From positions 744,001 to 808,000 of the forward strand of contig NZ_FWFR01000002.1 in NCBI RefSeq assembly GCF_900172325.1: a stretch of 64,000 nucleotides of DNA. Direction: 5' to 3'. The DNA is from Oceanibacterium hippocampi (GTDB lineage Bacteria; Pseudomonadota; Alphaproteobacteria; Sneathiellales; Sneathiellaceae). The notes beneath the pieces were generated by a model, which had not been told where the DNA came from, made no database searches, and saw nothing but the letters and a program-made list of their open reading frames with translations. The first letter of the stretch is position 1. The number at the start of each line of letters is the position of its first letter. The position numbers and the translations under genes are program-made. This document shows, piece by piece, positions 33,309-40,634 of this stretch.

Positions 33309-34145
33309 ATGCAGACCATTTCCGTGCAGGGGATCTCGATCCCGGCGCTCGGTTTCGGCACCTGGCGCCTGGCCGGAAAGGAGGCCACGCACTTGGTGCG
33401 GAGCGCCCTCGAGATCGGCTATCGCCATATCGACACGGCGCAGATGTATGGCAACGAGGCCGAGGTGGGCCGCGGCATCGCGGAAAGCGGTATTGCCCGG
33501 GACGATATCTGGCTGACGACCAAGATCTGGCCCGACAATTTCGCCGACGGTGTCTTTCAGAAAGCGGCCGCCGAACGGCTGGCGCTGCTGAAGCAGCCCT
33601 ATGTCGACCTGCTTTTGCTGCACTGGCCGAACGCCGAAATCCCGCTCGCGCAGACGATCCGCGCCCTGAACGAGGTCCTTGCCAGCGGGCTCGCCCGGCA
33701 TGTCGGGATCAGCAATTTCACGACCCGGCTGATCGACGAGGCGGCCGCGCTATCGGATGCGCCGCTCGTGATGAACCAGGTCGAATACCATCCCTATCTG
33801 GACCAGTCCGCGGTACTCGGCACGCTGGCACGCCACGACATGGCGCTGACCGCCTATTGCCCGATCGCCCAGGGCAAGATATTCGCCGACCCGGTGCTCG
33901 CCGAGATCGGCGAGAAGCACGGCAAGAACGCCGGTCAGATCGCCCTCCGCTGGCTGCTTCAGCAGGACCGCGTCGCGGCGATCCCGCGGACCGCCAGCGA
34001 AGACCATGCGCGGTCGAATTTCGATATCTTCGACTTCCGACTGAGCGACCCGGACATGCGCCGGATCCACGCACTGGCCCGCCCGGACGGGCGGCTGGTC
34101 AAGCCCGATTTCGGTCCGGACTGGGATCCGGCGCCGGATCGTTGA
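33309..34145 (+). CDS. Aldo/keto reductase (2,5-diketo-D-gluconate reductase-like)
   Basis: This 278-residue TIM-barrel NADPH-dependent reductase has the catalytic tetrad in context: YRHIDTAQMYGNE (Asp42 and Tyr47), LTTKIWPDN (Lys) and LLLHWPNAE (His). The signature VGISNFTTRLIDEA and MNQVEYHPYL for substrate and cofactor loops are present, and the C-terminal IPRTASEDHARSNFDIFDF binds the adenosine phosphate. It resembles DkgA/DkgB-type enzymes that reduce aldehydes, 2-oxo acids and keto sugars. It is divergent from the M24 pair and converges with the kappa-GST-like gene (14 nt gap), so it is a single-gene unit. Substrate unknown. Confidence 0.92.
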   Translation: MQTISVQGISIPALGFGTWRLAGKEATHLVRSALEIGYRHIDTAQMYGNEAEVGRGIAESGIARDDIWLTTKIWPDNFADGVFQKAAAERLALLKQPYVDLLLLHWPNAEIPLAQTIRALNEVLASGLARHVGISNFTTRLIDEAAALSDAPLVMNQVEYHPYLDQSAVLGTLARHDMALTAYCPIAQGKIFADPVLAEIGEKHGKNAGQIALRWLLQQDRVAAIPRTASEDHARSNFDIFDFRLSDPDMRRIHALARPDGRLVKPDFGPDWDPAPDR

Positions 34146-34159
34146 TCCGGTCCGCGGCG

Positions 34160-34840
34160 CTAGTCGAGCTGGCTGGCGAGCACAAGCGGCTCGGTCTTGC
34201 CGGCAACAAGATCGCGCAGGAAATCGAGCCGATCCTGGCCGAAGAACAGTTCGCCCCGGTAGAAATAGCTCGGTGAGCCGAAGACGCCCTTCTCGGCCGC
34301 AAGCCGGGTATTCGCGGCGAGTTCGGCCTGGATGTCGGCGGTCATGGCCTCGGTGCAGATTTCCTCACCCCCGACCCCGATCGACAGGCCATCGACAAGT
34401 TCGGCGATGACCGCCCGGTCGGCTATGTCGCGGTCATCCCGCCACAGGGCCTCGAGAATGGCATGACTGATCGCGCCGGCGTCGAGGCCGCGCCGCTGCA
34501 CCGCGATCACGGCGCCCGACGCCAGTTCGCGGGGGCCGTAGTGATGGGCCGGATCAACGTTGATCGGGATCCCGAGCCTGCGGCTCCAGCGCCGGTACTC
34601 GGCGCGCGTATAGGCTTCCCGGACGGGGCTCTTCTCCAGCACCCGGGCCCCGGCATAGTGCCGGTCGGCCGGGCGGGCGTCATCGACCGAATTCAGGCGA
34701 TCGACGAGTTCCCGCAGGTCGACCGGTCGATGCACGACGCTGAGCCCGAATTCCGCTGCAAGCGCATTGAGCCGCGCCGCGCCCAGATAGGTGAACGACG
34801 AACGCACGGAATAGAAATACTCGATGGGCTCGGAGGTCAT
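34160..34840 (-). CDS. 2-Hydroxychromene-2-carboxylate isomerase/kappa-GST family protein
   Basis: This 226-residue DsbA-like thioredoxin-fold protein begins IEYFYSVRSSFTYLGAARLNAL, with the conserved serine-containing SS(F/Y) segment replacing the CxxC of DsbA, and ends GVFGSPSYFYRGELFFGQDRLD, the cis-Pro loop typical of HCCA isomerases and kappa-class glutathione transferases. HCCA isomerase acts in naphthalene-type aromatic degradation with glutathione as cofactor. It is the last gene of the amino-acid-type ABC operon, separated from the binding-protein gene by a strong hairpin. Here it may isomerise or conjugate a product of the PhyH dioxygenase from the same operon. Confidence 0.88.
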   Translation of the reverse strand: MTSEPIEYFYSVRSSFTYLGAARLNALAAEFGLSVVHRPVDLRELVDRLNSVDDARPADRHYAGARVLEKSPVREAYTRAEYRRWSRRLGIPINVDPAHHYGPRELASGAVIAVQRRGLDAGAISHAILEALWRDDRDIADRAVIAELVDGLSIGVGGEEICTEAMTADIQAELAANTRLAAEKGVFGSPSYFYRGELFFGQDRLDFLRDLVAGKTEPLVLASQLD

Positions 34841-34880
34841 GATCGGGTCCTGGATGGAAAAGCGGGAAAATCTCGCGGAA

Positions 34881-34910
34881 ACGGCCGGGACGCGGTCGCG
34901 CCCCGGCCGT
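34881..34910 (-). terminator. Long GC stem-loop after binding-protein gene
   Basis: The 30 nt segment 34881-34910 folds into ACGGCCGGG / CCCGGCCGT (9 bp) extended by a wobble and an inner CGCG/CGCG stem with almost no loop. On the minus strand it follows the polar-amino-acid binding-protein gene by 12 nt and is followed by TTTCCGCG and a later ATTTT. It may stabilise the binding-protein message or cut readthrough into the isomerase gene. Confidence 0.65.
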
Positions 34911-34922
34911 CCGTGGTAGCGA

Positions 34923-35723
34923 TCAGAAGGAGGGAAGATCCTTCTGCAGGTCTTCGTCGAGCCATTTGCGATGCAGTTTCTGCAGTTCGCCGTTGATCTT
35001 GTTGTAATAGACGAAGGTCTCCAGCCACCGCATCCAGTCCGGATCGCCCTGCCTGAGGCCGATCGAGGCCGGCGCCCGCCGCATGACGAACTTGAGCTCC
35101 ATCTTCCGGTCAGCGTTCTTCTTGTTGGCGTTGATCACATGCATGTTGACCGCCGCCCACATGTCTGCCTGGCCGGTAAACACGGCCGCCATGGTCGTCG
35201 CCTCGTCCTCGTAGCGAACGATATTGTCGTCCGGCACCATTTCGGAGAGCGTCAGATCCATCGTCGTGCCGCGACCGACGGCGATGCGGTAGTCACCGAC
35301 CTCTTCCGGCGAGGTGACCTTGACGTCCGCCGGGCCGTAAACGCCGATGATCAGGCCCGAATAGGGTGACGTGAAGGCGACCTGCTTGGCCCGTTCCGGC
35401 GTCGCGCCGAAAAGATTGACCTGCACGTCGACCTTGTTGGTGAGCAGGTAGGGAATCCGGTTGATCGAGGTCATCGGCACCATCTCGAGTTCCACGCCAA
35501 GCTGCTTGGCGAGAAGCTTCGTGAGATCGATGTCGAAGCCGGCCGGCTCGCCATTCTCGTCGATGAAGCCGAACGGCGGGGAGTCGACCGGCACGCCGAC
35601 AATGACCTTGCCCCGGTCGATGACCTCATGAAGGGTCGACTTGGCAACCGCGGCCTGTCCTCCAACGGCCAATGACACGACCGCGGCGGCAATGGCGCCG
35701 AACTTACTCAGACTGTACTTCAC
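34923..35723 (-). CDS. Amino-acid-type ABC transporter substrate-binding protein (family 3)
   Basis: The start is GTG at 35723, 6 nt after AGGAG, giving 266 residues with a signal peptide ending near AAVA|KS. The SBP family 3 signature follows: VIVGVPVDSPPFGFIDENGE, then PAGFDIDLTKLLAKQLGVEL. A ligand-type Arg/Asp pair (NRIPYLL..., TPERAKQVAFTSPY) occurs as in glutamine/polar amino acid binding proteins. It would bind a polar or zwitterionic solute in the periplasm. It is the fifth gene of the minus-strand PhyH-permease-permease-ATPase-SBP unit, an order in which the binding protein follows the ATPase. Ligand unknown; ectoine-type systems (Ehu) belong to the same family. Confidence 0.93.
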   Translation of the reverse strand: MKYSLSKFGAIAAAVVSLAVGGQAAVAKSTLHEVIDRGKVIVGVPVDSPPFGFIDENGEPAGFDIDLTKLLAKQLGVELEMVPMTSINRIPYLLTNKVDVQVNLFGATPERAKQVAFTSPYSGLIIGVYGPADVKVTSPEEVGDYRIAVGRGTTMDLTLSEMVPDDNIVRYEDEATTMAAVFTGQADMWAAVNMHVINANKKNADRKMELKFVMRRAPASIGLRQGDPDWMRWLETFVYYNKINGELQKLHRKWLDEDLQKDLPSF

Positions 35724-35783
35724 GCGTAGCTCCTCTCTGCTAGTTGGGGTGGGTACGTTCCCTGCCCACTGTTCTGACGCCTT

Positions 35784-36512
35784 TCAGAGAACCGACTGGA
35801 TGAAGGTGGCCAGTTCAGGCGTTTCAGGTTTGGTGAAAATCCGGTCCGGCGGGCCCGATTCCCAGACCCGCCCTTCGTGCATGAACACGACCTGGCTGGA
35901 GACCCGCCGGGCGAAACCCATCTCGTGCGTCACCAGGACCATGGTCATGCCCTGCCGGGCGAGATCCTCGAGCACCTTGAGAACATCGCCGATCAGCTCC
36001 GGGTCGAGCGCCGAGGTGATCTCGTCGAGCAGCATCACCTTCGGCGCCATGGCGAGCGAGCGCGCGATCGCAACGCGCTGCTGCTGGCCGCCGGAAAGTT
36101 GGATCGGATAGGCGTCGATCTTGCTTTCGAGGCCGACCTGCCGCAGCACGTCCACGGCGACCTGGCGAACGTCTGCCGCGGCACGCTTCTGGACGACCTG
36201 CGGCGCCAGCGTGATGTTGCGCTCCACGGTCAGATGCGGAAACAGGTTGTAGCTCTGGAAGACGATTCCGAGCCGCTGCCGCAGCAGGCGCAGGTTGGTC
36301 GCAGGATCGTTCACCTGGACGCCGTCGGCCCAGATCTCGCCGGACTGGACCTTCTCCAGGCCATTGATGCAGCGTAACAGCGTGCTCTTGCCGGATCCGC
36401 TGCGCCCGATGATGGTAACGATCTCGCCTTCCTCGATATCCAGCGAGACCCCGTTGAGGACCGCCAGATCCCCGAAACTCTTGTGAACGTTCTCAATGCG
36501 AATGAGCGACAT
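35784..36512 (-). CDS. Amino-acid-type ABC transporter ATP-binding protein (GlnQ/HisP-like)
   Basis: The ATG at 36512 lies 5 nt after AAAGGAA and gives 242 residues (MSLIRIENVHKSFGD). Walker A is GRSGSGKS at residues 36-43, the signature is LSGGQQQRVAIARSLA, Walker B is VMLLDEITSALDPE, and the H-loop is VTHEMGFAR, the form seen in polar amino acid transporters. No TOBE domain is present, as expected for GlnQ-type subunits. The start overlaps the end of the upstream permease gene by 20 nt. It powers the two permeases encoded just upstream. Confidence 0.94.
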   Translation of the reverse strand: MSLIRIENVHKSFGDLAVLNGVSLDIEEGEIVTIIGRSGSGKSTLLRCINGLEKVQSGEIWADGVQVNDPATNLRLLRQRLGIVFQSYNLFPHLTVERNITLAPQVVQKRAAADVRQVAVDVLRQVGLESKIDAYPIQLSGGQQQRVAIARSLAMAPKVMLLDEITSALDPELIGDVLKVLEDLARQGMTMVLVTHEMGFARRVSSQVVFMHEGRVWESGPPDRIFTKPETPELATFIQSVL

Positions 36513-37149
36513 TGAGCTTCCTTTCAAGGTGACGGCTCCACAGCGAGAGCGGATAGCAGAGCGCGAAGTAGATCAGCGCGACCGCGAGATAGACGGTGAA
36601 GGGCTTGAAGGTCGCCGCGGTGACCATCTGGCCGGCGCGCAGCAGCTCGACGAAGCCGACGACCGCGGCCAGGGAGGTGTTCTTGATGATCTGGACGAAG
36701 AAGCCGACCGTCGGCGGAATGGCAATGCGCAGCGCCTGCGGCAGGATCACGTAGCGCATCTGCTGGAAGAACCCGAGGCCGAGACAGGAAGAGGCTTCCC
36801 ATTGGGTCTGCGGAATGGCCTGGATGCAGCCGCGCCAGATGTCGCCCAGGAAGGCGCCCGAGAACAGGATCAGCGACACCGACACCGCGACCCAGGCCGA
36901 AACCTCCAGGCCCATGATGCTGAAGCCGAAGAAGAACAGGAACATCTGGCCAAGCAGCGGCGTGCCCTGGACAGCCTGGATGTAGCCTGTGGCCAGCGCG
37001 TTCAGCGAACGCGGCCCGACGACGCGGACGGCGGCGACGACGAGCCCGACAATGCTGCCGCCGATGAAGGCGATGAACGAGAGAAGCACCGTCCACTGCG
37101 CGCCCTTGAGCAGCAGGCCAACCTCGTCCACTCCGAAATCACGAAACAT
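36493..37149 (-). CDS. Amino-acid ABC transporter permease (HisM/GlnP-like), subunit 1
   Basis: This 218-residue permease has about five membrane helices and the His/Glu/Gln/Arg permease signature: GAQWTVLLSFIAFIGGSIVG near the N-terminus and the EAA-like loop WEASSCLGLGFFQQMRYVILPQALR at about 135-159 (read as EASSCLGLGFFQQM then ILPQAL). IPPTVGFFVQIIKNTSL follows, the conserved IK-TSL motif of the family. It lies 18 nt downstream of its partner permease gene and overlaps the ATPase gene. Together they form the heterodimeric channel of the polar-amino-acid-type importer. Confidence 0.92.
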   Translation of the reverse strand: MFRDFGVDEVGLLLKGAQWTVLLSFIAFIGGSIVGLVVAAVRVVGPRSLNALATGYIQAVQGTPLLGQMFLFFFGFSIMGLEVSAWVAVSVSLILFSGAFLGDIWRGCIQAIPQTQWEASSCLGLGFFQQMRYVILPQALRIAIPPTVGFFVQIIKNTSLAAVVGFVELLRAGQMVTAATFKPFTVYLAVALIYFALCYPLSLWSRHLERKLNVAHSH

Positions 37150-37167
37150 GACGATCCGGGTCCCCGT

Positions 37168-37830
37168 TCAGGTTTTTGCAAAGGCGAAGTGACCGACGAC
37201 CCGGAACAGGACCCGGAAACCGAGGGACATGGCGAGATACATCAGCGAGACGACCAGGTAGATCTCGAACGGCAGGAAGGTCCGCGAGTCGAGATAGGCC
37301 GCGACATGGAAGAGTTCCTTGGCCGAGATCAGCGAGACCAGGCTCGACCCGAGCATCAGCAGCACGAACTGGCTGGTGAGCGCGGGATAGACCGTCTTCA
37401 GCGCGGGAAAGACGATCACGTAGCGGAAGACCTGCCAGTGCGACATCCCGAGGCAGCGGCCGGCCTCGATCTGGCTCTTCGGGATCGCGGTGATCCCCGC
37501 CCGCACGATCTCGGTCGCATAGGCGCCCATGTAGATCGTCAGGCCGATGACCGCCGCCGTCTCGGCCGAAATTCGCACGCCAAGGCTGGGCAGGCCGAAG
37601 TAGACGATGAAGAGCTGCGCCAGCAGCGGCGTGTTGCGGATGAAATCGACGTAGCCGGTTGCGATCCAGCGCCCCGGCCGGGGGCCCCACAGCTTCAGCG
37701 AGGCCCCGACGAGTCCGACCAGAAGGCCGAACACCATCGTGGTCGCCGATAGCTGCAATGTGACCAACGCGCCCTGGAGCAACAGGTCGAAGTTGTTCCA
37801 AATCGGCGTGAAATTGAAGTTGTAGCTCAC
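37168..37830 (-). CDS. Amino-acid ABC transporter permease (HisQ/GlnP-like), subunit 2
   Basis: This 220-residue permease has the same family layout: LLLQGALVTLQLSATTMVFG, RNTPLLAQLFIVYFGLPSLG and the EAA-like stretch EAGRCLGMSHWQVFRYVIVFPAL, ending FVLLMLGSSLVSLIS, the conserved membrane anchor region. It is the second gene of the operon, 71 nt downstream of the PhyH dioxygenase gene. It pairs with subunit 1 encoded 18 nt downstream. The RNTPLL motif in the first cytoplasmic loop is characteristic of polar amino acid importers of Proteobacteria. Confidence 0.92.
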   Translation of the reverse strand: MSYNFNFTPIWNNFDLLLQGALVTLQLSATTMVFGLLVGLVGASLKLWGPRPGRWIATGYVDFIRNTPLLAQLFIVYFGLPSLGVRISAETAAVIGLTIYMGAYATEIVRAGITAIPKSQIEAGRCLGMSHWQVFRYVIVFPALKTVYPALTSQFVLLMLGSSLVSLISAKELFHVAAYLDSRTFLPFEIYLVVSLMYLAMSLGFRVLFRVVGHFAFAKT

Positions 37831-37901
37831 GCTGTCTCCCCCGAAGGCGGCGTCGGTCGCACCGGATCACTGGTTGGGTATCGTTCCCGAAGAAGTACCG
37901 C

Positions 37902-38708
37902 CTAGCCGCGCATGACGGGGAAGAGGTCGCAATCGAGCGGGCCACCCGGCGCGATCCCGGGATCTTCCAGCATCGGCTGCAGGTTGGGACGCGGATAGTA
38001 ATAGGCGTCGTCGCCGGTCCAGCGGATGACATAGGCCCGCCGGGCGCGGTCGCTCCGCTTGTTGCCGGGAGCGCCGTGCACGGTCAGGCCGTGGTGCAGG
38101 GTGCAATCGCCGGGCTCCATCTCGTACTGGGCGAAGCTCAGCGTGTCGCGCATCGCCTCGATGTCCGGCACCGGCGGCAGGTCCTCCTTGTAGAGATCCT
38201 TGTCGATGAAGGCCTCTGCCTTGTAGCGCTGGCCCCAGCGGTGCGAGCCCTTCACATACTCGACCGCGCCGCTGTCCCTGGTGACCGGGTCGAGCGCGAT
38301 CCAGATGGTGCAGACCTGATCGCCGTTGACCGGCCAGTAGGGCATGTCGTGATGCCAGACGGTCGGCGTCGACGTTCCCGGCTCCTTGACCAGGAACTGG
38401 TCGAACAGCAGGTTGGTCTTTTCCGCCTTCATCAGGGCACGGGCGAGATCGGCGGCGGCGCTTGTGCGCAGGAAACCCTCGAGTTCGGGGATATGCTTCC
38501 AGACGAAGGTGTCGCTGAAGAACCGGCCGCTGCCGTCCCGTGTCGCCTCGCGCCCCATCCGGCTCGGCGCCGCCATGTCGCGCGTCACGACATCGCGCAG
38601 AAAGTCGACCTCTTCTGCGGAGAAGGCCTGGCGCACGCAGACGATGCCGTCCTCCTGGTAGGCGCGCACCTGCTCTTCACCGATCAAACCGCCTCGATTG
38701 CCTGTCAT
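37902..38708 (-). CDS. Phytanoyl-CoA dioxygenase (PhyH) family Fe(II)/2-oxoglutarate oxygenase
   Basis: This 268-residue protein has the double-stranded beta-helix iron site: TVWHHDMPYWPV with the HxD motif (one of the two His and Asp) and CTLHHGLTVHGAPGNKRSD with the distal His and the arginine for 2-oxoglutarate near RRAYVIRW. PhyH-type enzymes hydroxylate diverse small molecules, including ectoine (EctD), phytanate and secondary metabolites. It lacks the EctD-specific FHWHSDFETWH segment, so it is not a standard ectoine hydroxylase. It is the first gene of the amino-acid-type ABC operon, which suggests hydroxylation or oxidative cleavage of the imported compound. Confidence 0.9.
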   Translation of the reverse strand: MTGNRGGLIGEEQVRAYQEDGIVCVRQAFSAEEVDFLRDVVTRDMAAPSRMGREATRDGSGRFFSDTFVWKHIPELEGFLRTSAAADLARALMKAEKTNLLFDQFLVKEPGTSTPTVWHHDMPYWPVNGDQVCTIWIALDPVTRDSGAVEYVKGSHRWGQRYKAEAFIDKDLYKEDLPPVPDIEAMRDTLSFAQYEMEPGDCTLHHGLTVHGAPGNKRSDRARRAYVIRWTGDDAYYYPRPNLQPMLEDPGIAPGGPLDCDLFPVMRG

Positions 38709-38774
38709 CTGCTTTCCACTCCTATACGCACAGCCTCACCGGCCGCTCCAAGATCAACGCTCCTCGAGCTTGGC

Positions 38775-38800
38775 AAAAAAAATCCGCCTCTATCGGACGG
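38775..38800 (-). terminator. Intrinsic terminator at IclR gene end
   Basis: On the minus strand CCGTC (38800-38796) pairs with GGCGG (38788-38784, one G-U pair) across a 7 nt loop, followed by ATTTTTTTT (38783-38775). This is a compact Rho-independent terminator that overlaps the IclR stop codon, so the PhyH operon downstream likely has its own promoter or depends on readthrough. Confidence 0.65.
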
Positions 38801-39587
38801 TTCCAGATTCGCTACCCAGTTCCAGCCCGGCCCTGCCGAGGACGGAACGGACATTCCGCGCAGCCACCATCAGGCCGTCGACGATCGTCTTCGTATCGCG
38901 ATTCTTCATTCGCTCCGCCGGGCCGACGACAGCAAGGCTGTAGATCACGCCGAGCGGCCGGGTCTCGACCGGTACGGCGATGCTGTAGACTCCGAGATCA
39001 ATCTCCTGGTCGCACACCGAGTAGCCGTTGGTCCGGACTTCGGCCAACTCGCTCAACAGCGCTTCCCGGGATGTCGTGGTGGAATCGGTGTAACGGTACA
39101 GATCGCCGGCGAGGCAGCGCTCGACGACATCGACCGCCTGGAATGCCAGGATCGACTTGGCCGTCGAGCAGGCGTGGTTCGGCGTCGGCCCGAGCTGCAC
39201 CTGTACGAAACTGGTCCGTGACTCTTTCGGCGCCCGCAGAACCGCGATCTCGATACTCTCGCTGCCGCGGAACCGGGAAAGAATGGTCGCCTCGCCCATT
39301 TCATCCGCCAGCCGCTGCAAGGGCGCGTCGATCAGCTGGCCGATGACGTCGTTCTCGCAACCGAGATGCAGCAGGCGGAGAAGGCGCGCACCCAGATGGT
39401 AGTGCCTGGCGTCCAGCCCCGGCTCCAGGAACCCGATATCGACAAGCGCATTGATGGTGCGGTGGGCGGTGCTTTTCGGAAGCCCCTTCATCGCCATCAC
39501 ATCGGTCAGCGTCGCGCCTTGCGGCATGCCGCTCACGGCCTCGAGGACCGCCGCAACCCGACCTAAGAATCCATGCGTCTCTGTCAA
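38790..39587 (-). CDS. IclR family transcriptional regulator
   Basis: The only upstream-compatible start is TTG at 39587 (MTETHGFLGRVAAVLEAV), giving 265 residues. The winged helix has ATLTDVMAMKGLPKSTAHRT as helix-turn-helix at about residues 26-45. The GAF-like effector domain includes LHLGCENDVIGQLIDAPLQR and the PNHACSTAKSILAFQ segment, and a VCDQEIDLGVYSIAVPV region common to IclR sensors. It lies upstream of the PhyH/ABC operon on the same strand and divergent from a VOC gene. It likely controls one or both. Inverted GTTCC/GGAAC elements lie right before its start codon. Confidence 0.92.
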   Translation of the reverse strand: MTETHGFLGRVAAVLEAVSGMPQGATLTDVMAMKGLPKSTAHRTINALVDIGFLEPGLDARHYHLGARLLRLLHLGCENDVIGQLIDAPLQRLADEMGEATILSRFRGSESIEIAVLRAPKESRTSFVQVQLGPTPNHACSTAKSILAFQAVDVVERCLAGDLYRYTDSTTTSREALLSELAEVRTNGYSVCDQEIDLGVYSIAVPVETRPLGVIYSLAVVGPAERMKNRDTKTIVDGLMVAARNVRSVLGRAGLELGSESGTVR

Positions 39588-39793
39588 CGATTTCGTTCCA
39601 TTTCACGGGACGTCATCCAGTTAAACGGAACTTTTATGAATCGGCAATCACTTTCGGCGGAGTTCGCAAAAACGTGAGCCAGCCGGCTGGAATGATCGTT
39701 TCAGGCGAACCATGAAGCGAGAGTGGTGTTTCCGTGCTGAGCTGAGGCAACGTTGCACGACGAAGCACGAGGGAGAACGACGAGGACAGCGCC
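39588..39793. promoter_or_regulatory. Divergent region IclR / VOC with GTTCC half-sites
   Basis: This 206 nt spacer contains GTTCC at 39595-39599, GGGAC at 39607-39611 and GGAAC at 39627-39631, arranged as inverted half-sites upstream of the IclR start. The same pentamer forms the core of the direct repeat before the other IclR gene. These are candidate operators for autoregulation and control of the VOC gene. No clear promoter hexamers were identified. Confidence 0.4.
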
Positions 39794-40213
39794 ATGACCA
39801 TCCATCTCGACCATACGATCGTCCCGGCACGGGATCGCGACGGTTCCGCCCGGTTCCTGAGCGAGATCCTCGGCCTGCCGTCACCGCAAACCGTGGGACC
39901 GTTCGCCATCGTGCGGATTGGCGATACCTCGCTGGATTTCGTCGCGGCGGAGGATGATATCCATCCGCAGCACTATGCTTTCCTGGTGAGCGAGGCGGAG
40001 TTCGACGCGATCTTCCGCCGTATCCGCGACCGCGGCCTGCCCTACTGGGCGGACCCGGGTCGCCGCGACGAAGACCGGATCAACCGCTGGGACGGTGGCC
40101 GCGGGGTCTATTGGGATGACCCGAACGGTCATCTCCTGGAGATCATCACGCGGCCTTACGGCAGCGGCGGAACGACGACCGACACTCCCCATCCCCTGGT
40201 GGCGGACGACTGA
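39794..40213 (+). CDS. VOC superfamily (glyoxalase/bleomycin resistance-type) protein
   Basis: This 139-residue protein has two beta-alpha-beta modules: HLDHTIVPARDRDGSARFLS with a ligand His6 and later HPQHYAFLV with His60, and near the C-terminus DDPNGHLLEIITRPYG with the conserved Glu ligand. The three metal positions are all kept, so it is probably an active metalloprotein such as a glyoxalase, dioxygenase or fosfomycin-type enzyme. The YWDDPNGHLLEI element is common in small VOC proteins of unknown substrate. It is divergent from the IclR gene and thus a possible regulon member. Confidence 0.88.
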   Translation: MTIHLDHTIVPARDRDGSARFLSEILGLPSPQTVGPFAIVRIGDTSLDFVAAEDDIHPQHYAFLVSEAEFDAIFRRIRDRGLPYWADPGRRDEDRINRWDGGRGVYWDDPNGHLLEIITRPYGSGGTTTDTPHPLVADD

Positions 40214-40326
40214 CCGCGGTTGACCCGCCGGCGACACGGCGCGGAAGGTCGCAAGGAGCCGGGCTGGCTACCGTTCCGGTTCCAACAACTCTACAGGATC
40301 AGCGCGAGCGCCCCATCCGCCCCAGC

Positions 40327-40623
40327 CTAGGGCTTCGGCCAGGCCCGCTCATAGGTCTTGACGCTCTTCCGGGCAACCCAGCCGTCGACGGTTTCGGCGA
40401 ACGCCTTGTAATGGGTGCTTTCGAGATGCCTCCGGAATGCCGCCTCGTCCGCGTAGACCTCGTAGAGGAAGCAGGATTCAGGCTCGGCCGGATCATGACA
40501 GACGTCGAACTGCAGACAGCCCGGCTCCTGGCCGAGCGACGTCTCGGCCTGCCGGGCCATCGCCGCGCGAAAGCGCTTGCGATGCTCCGGCGCAACGACA
40601 AACAGGACGGTGACGACGTACAT
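40327..40623 (-). CDS. Antibiotic biosynthesis monooxygenase (ABM)-fold protein, quinol monooxygenase-like
   Basis: This 98-residue protein has the ferredoxin-like ABM fold: MYVVTVLFVVAPEHRKRFR at the start, EPGCLQFDVCHDPAEP in the middle and FLYEVYADEAAFRRHLESTHYKAF near the end. The last matches YgiN/LsrG-type proteins (quinol monooxygenase, or autoinducer-2 phosphate isomerase). It forms homodimers without cofactors in known members. It lies 11 nt downstream of the tartrate/isopropylmalate-type dehydrogenase gene and is probably co-transcribed, so it may act on the keto-acid product. Confidence 0.88.
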   Translation of the reverse strand: MYVVTVLFVVAPEHRKRFRAAMARQAETSLGQEPGCLQFDVCHDPAEPESCFLYEVYADEAAFRRHLESTHYKAFAETVDGWVARKSVKTYERAWPKP

Positions 40624-40634
40624 GACTGCCCCTT

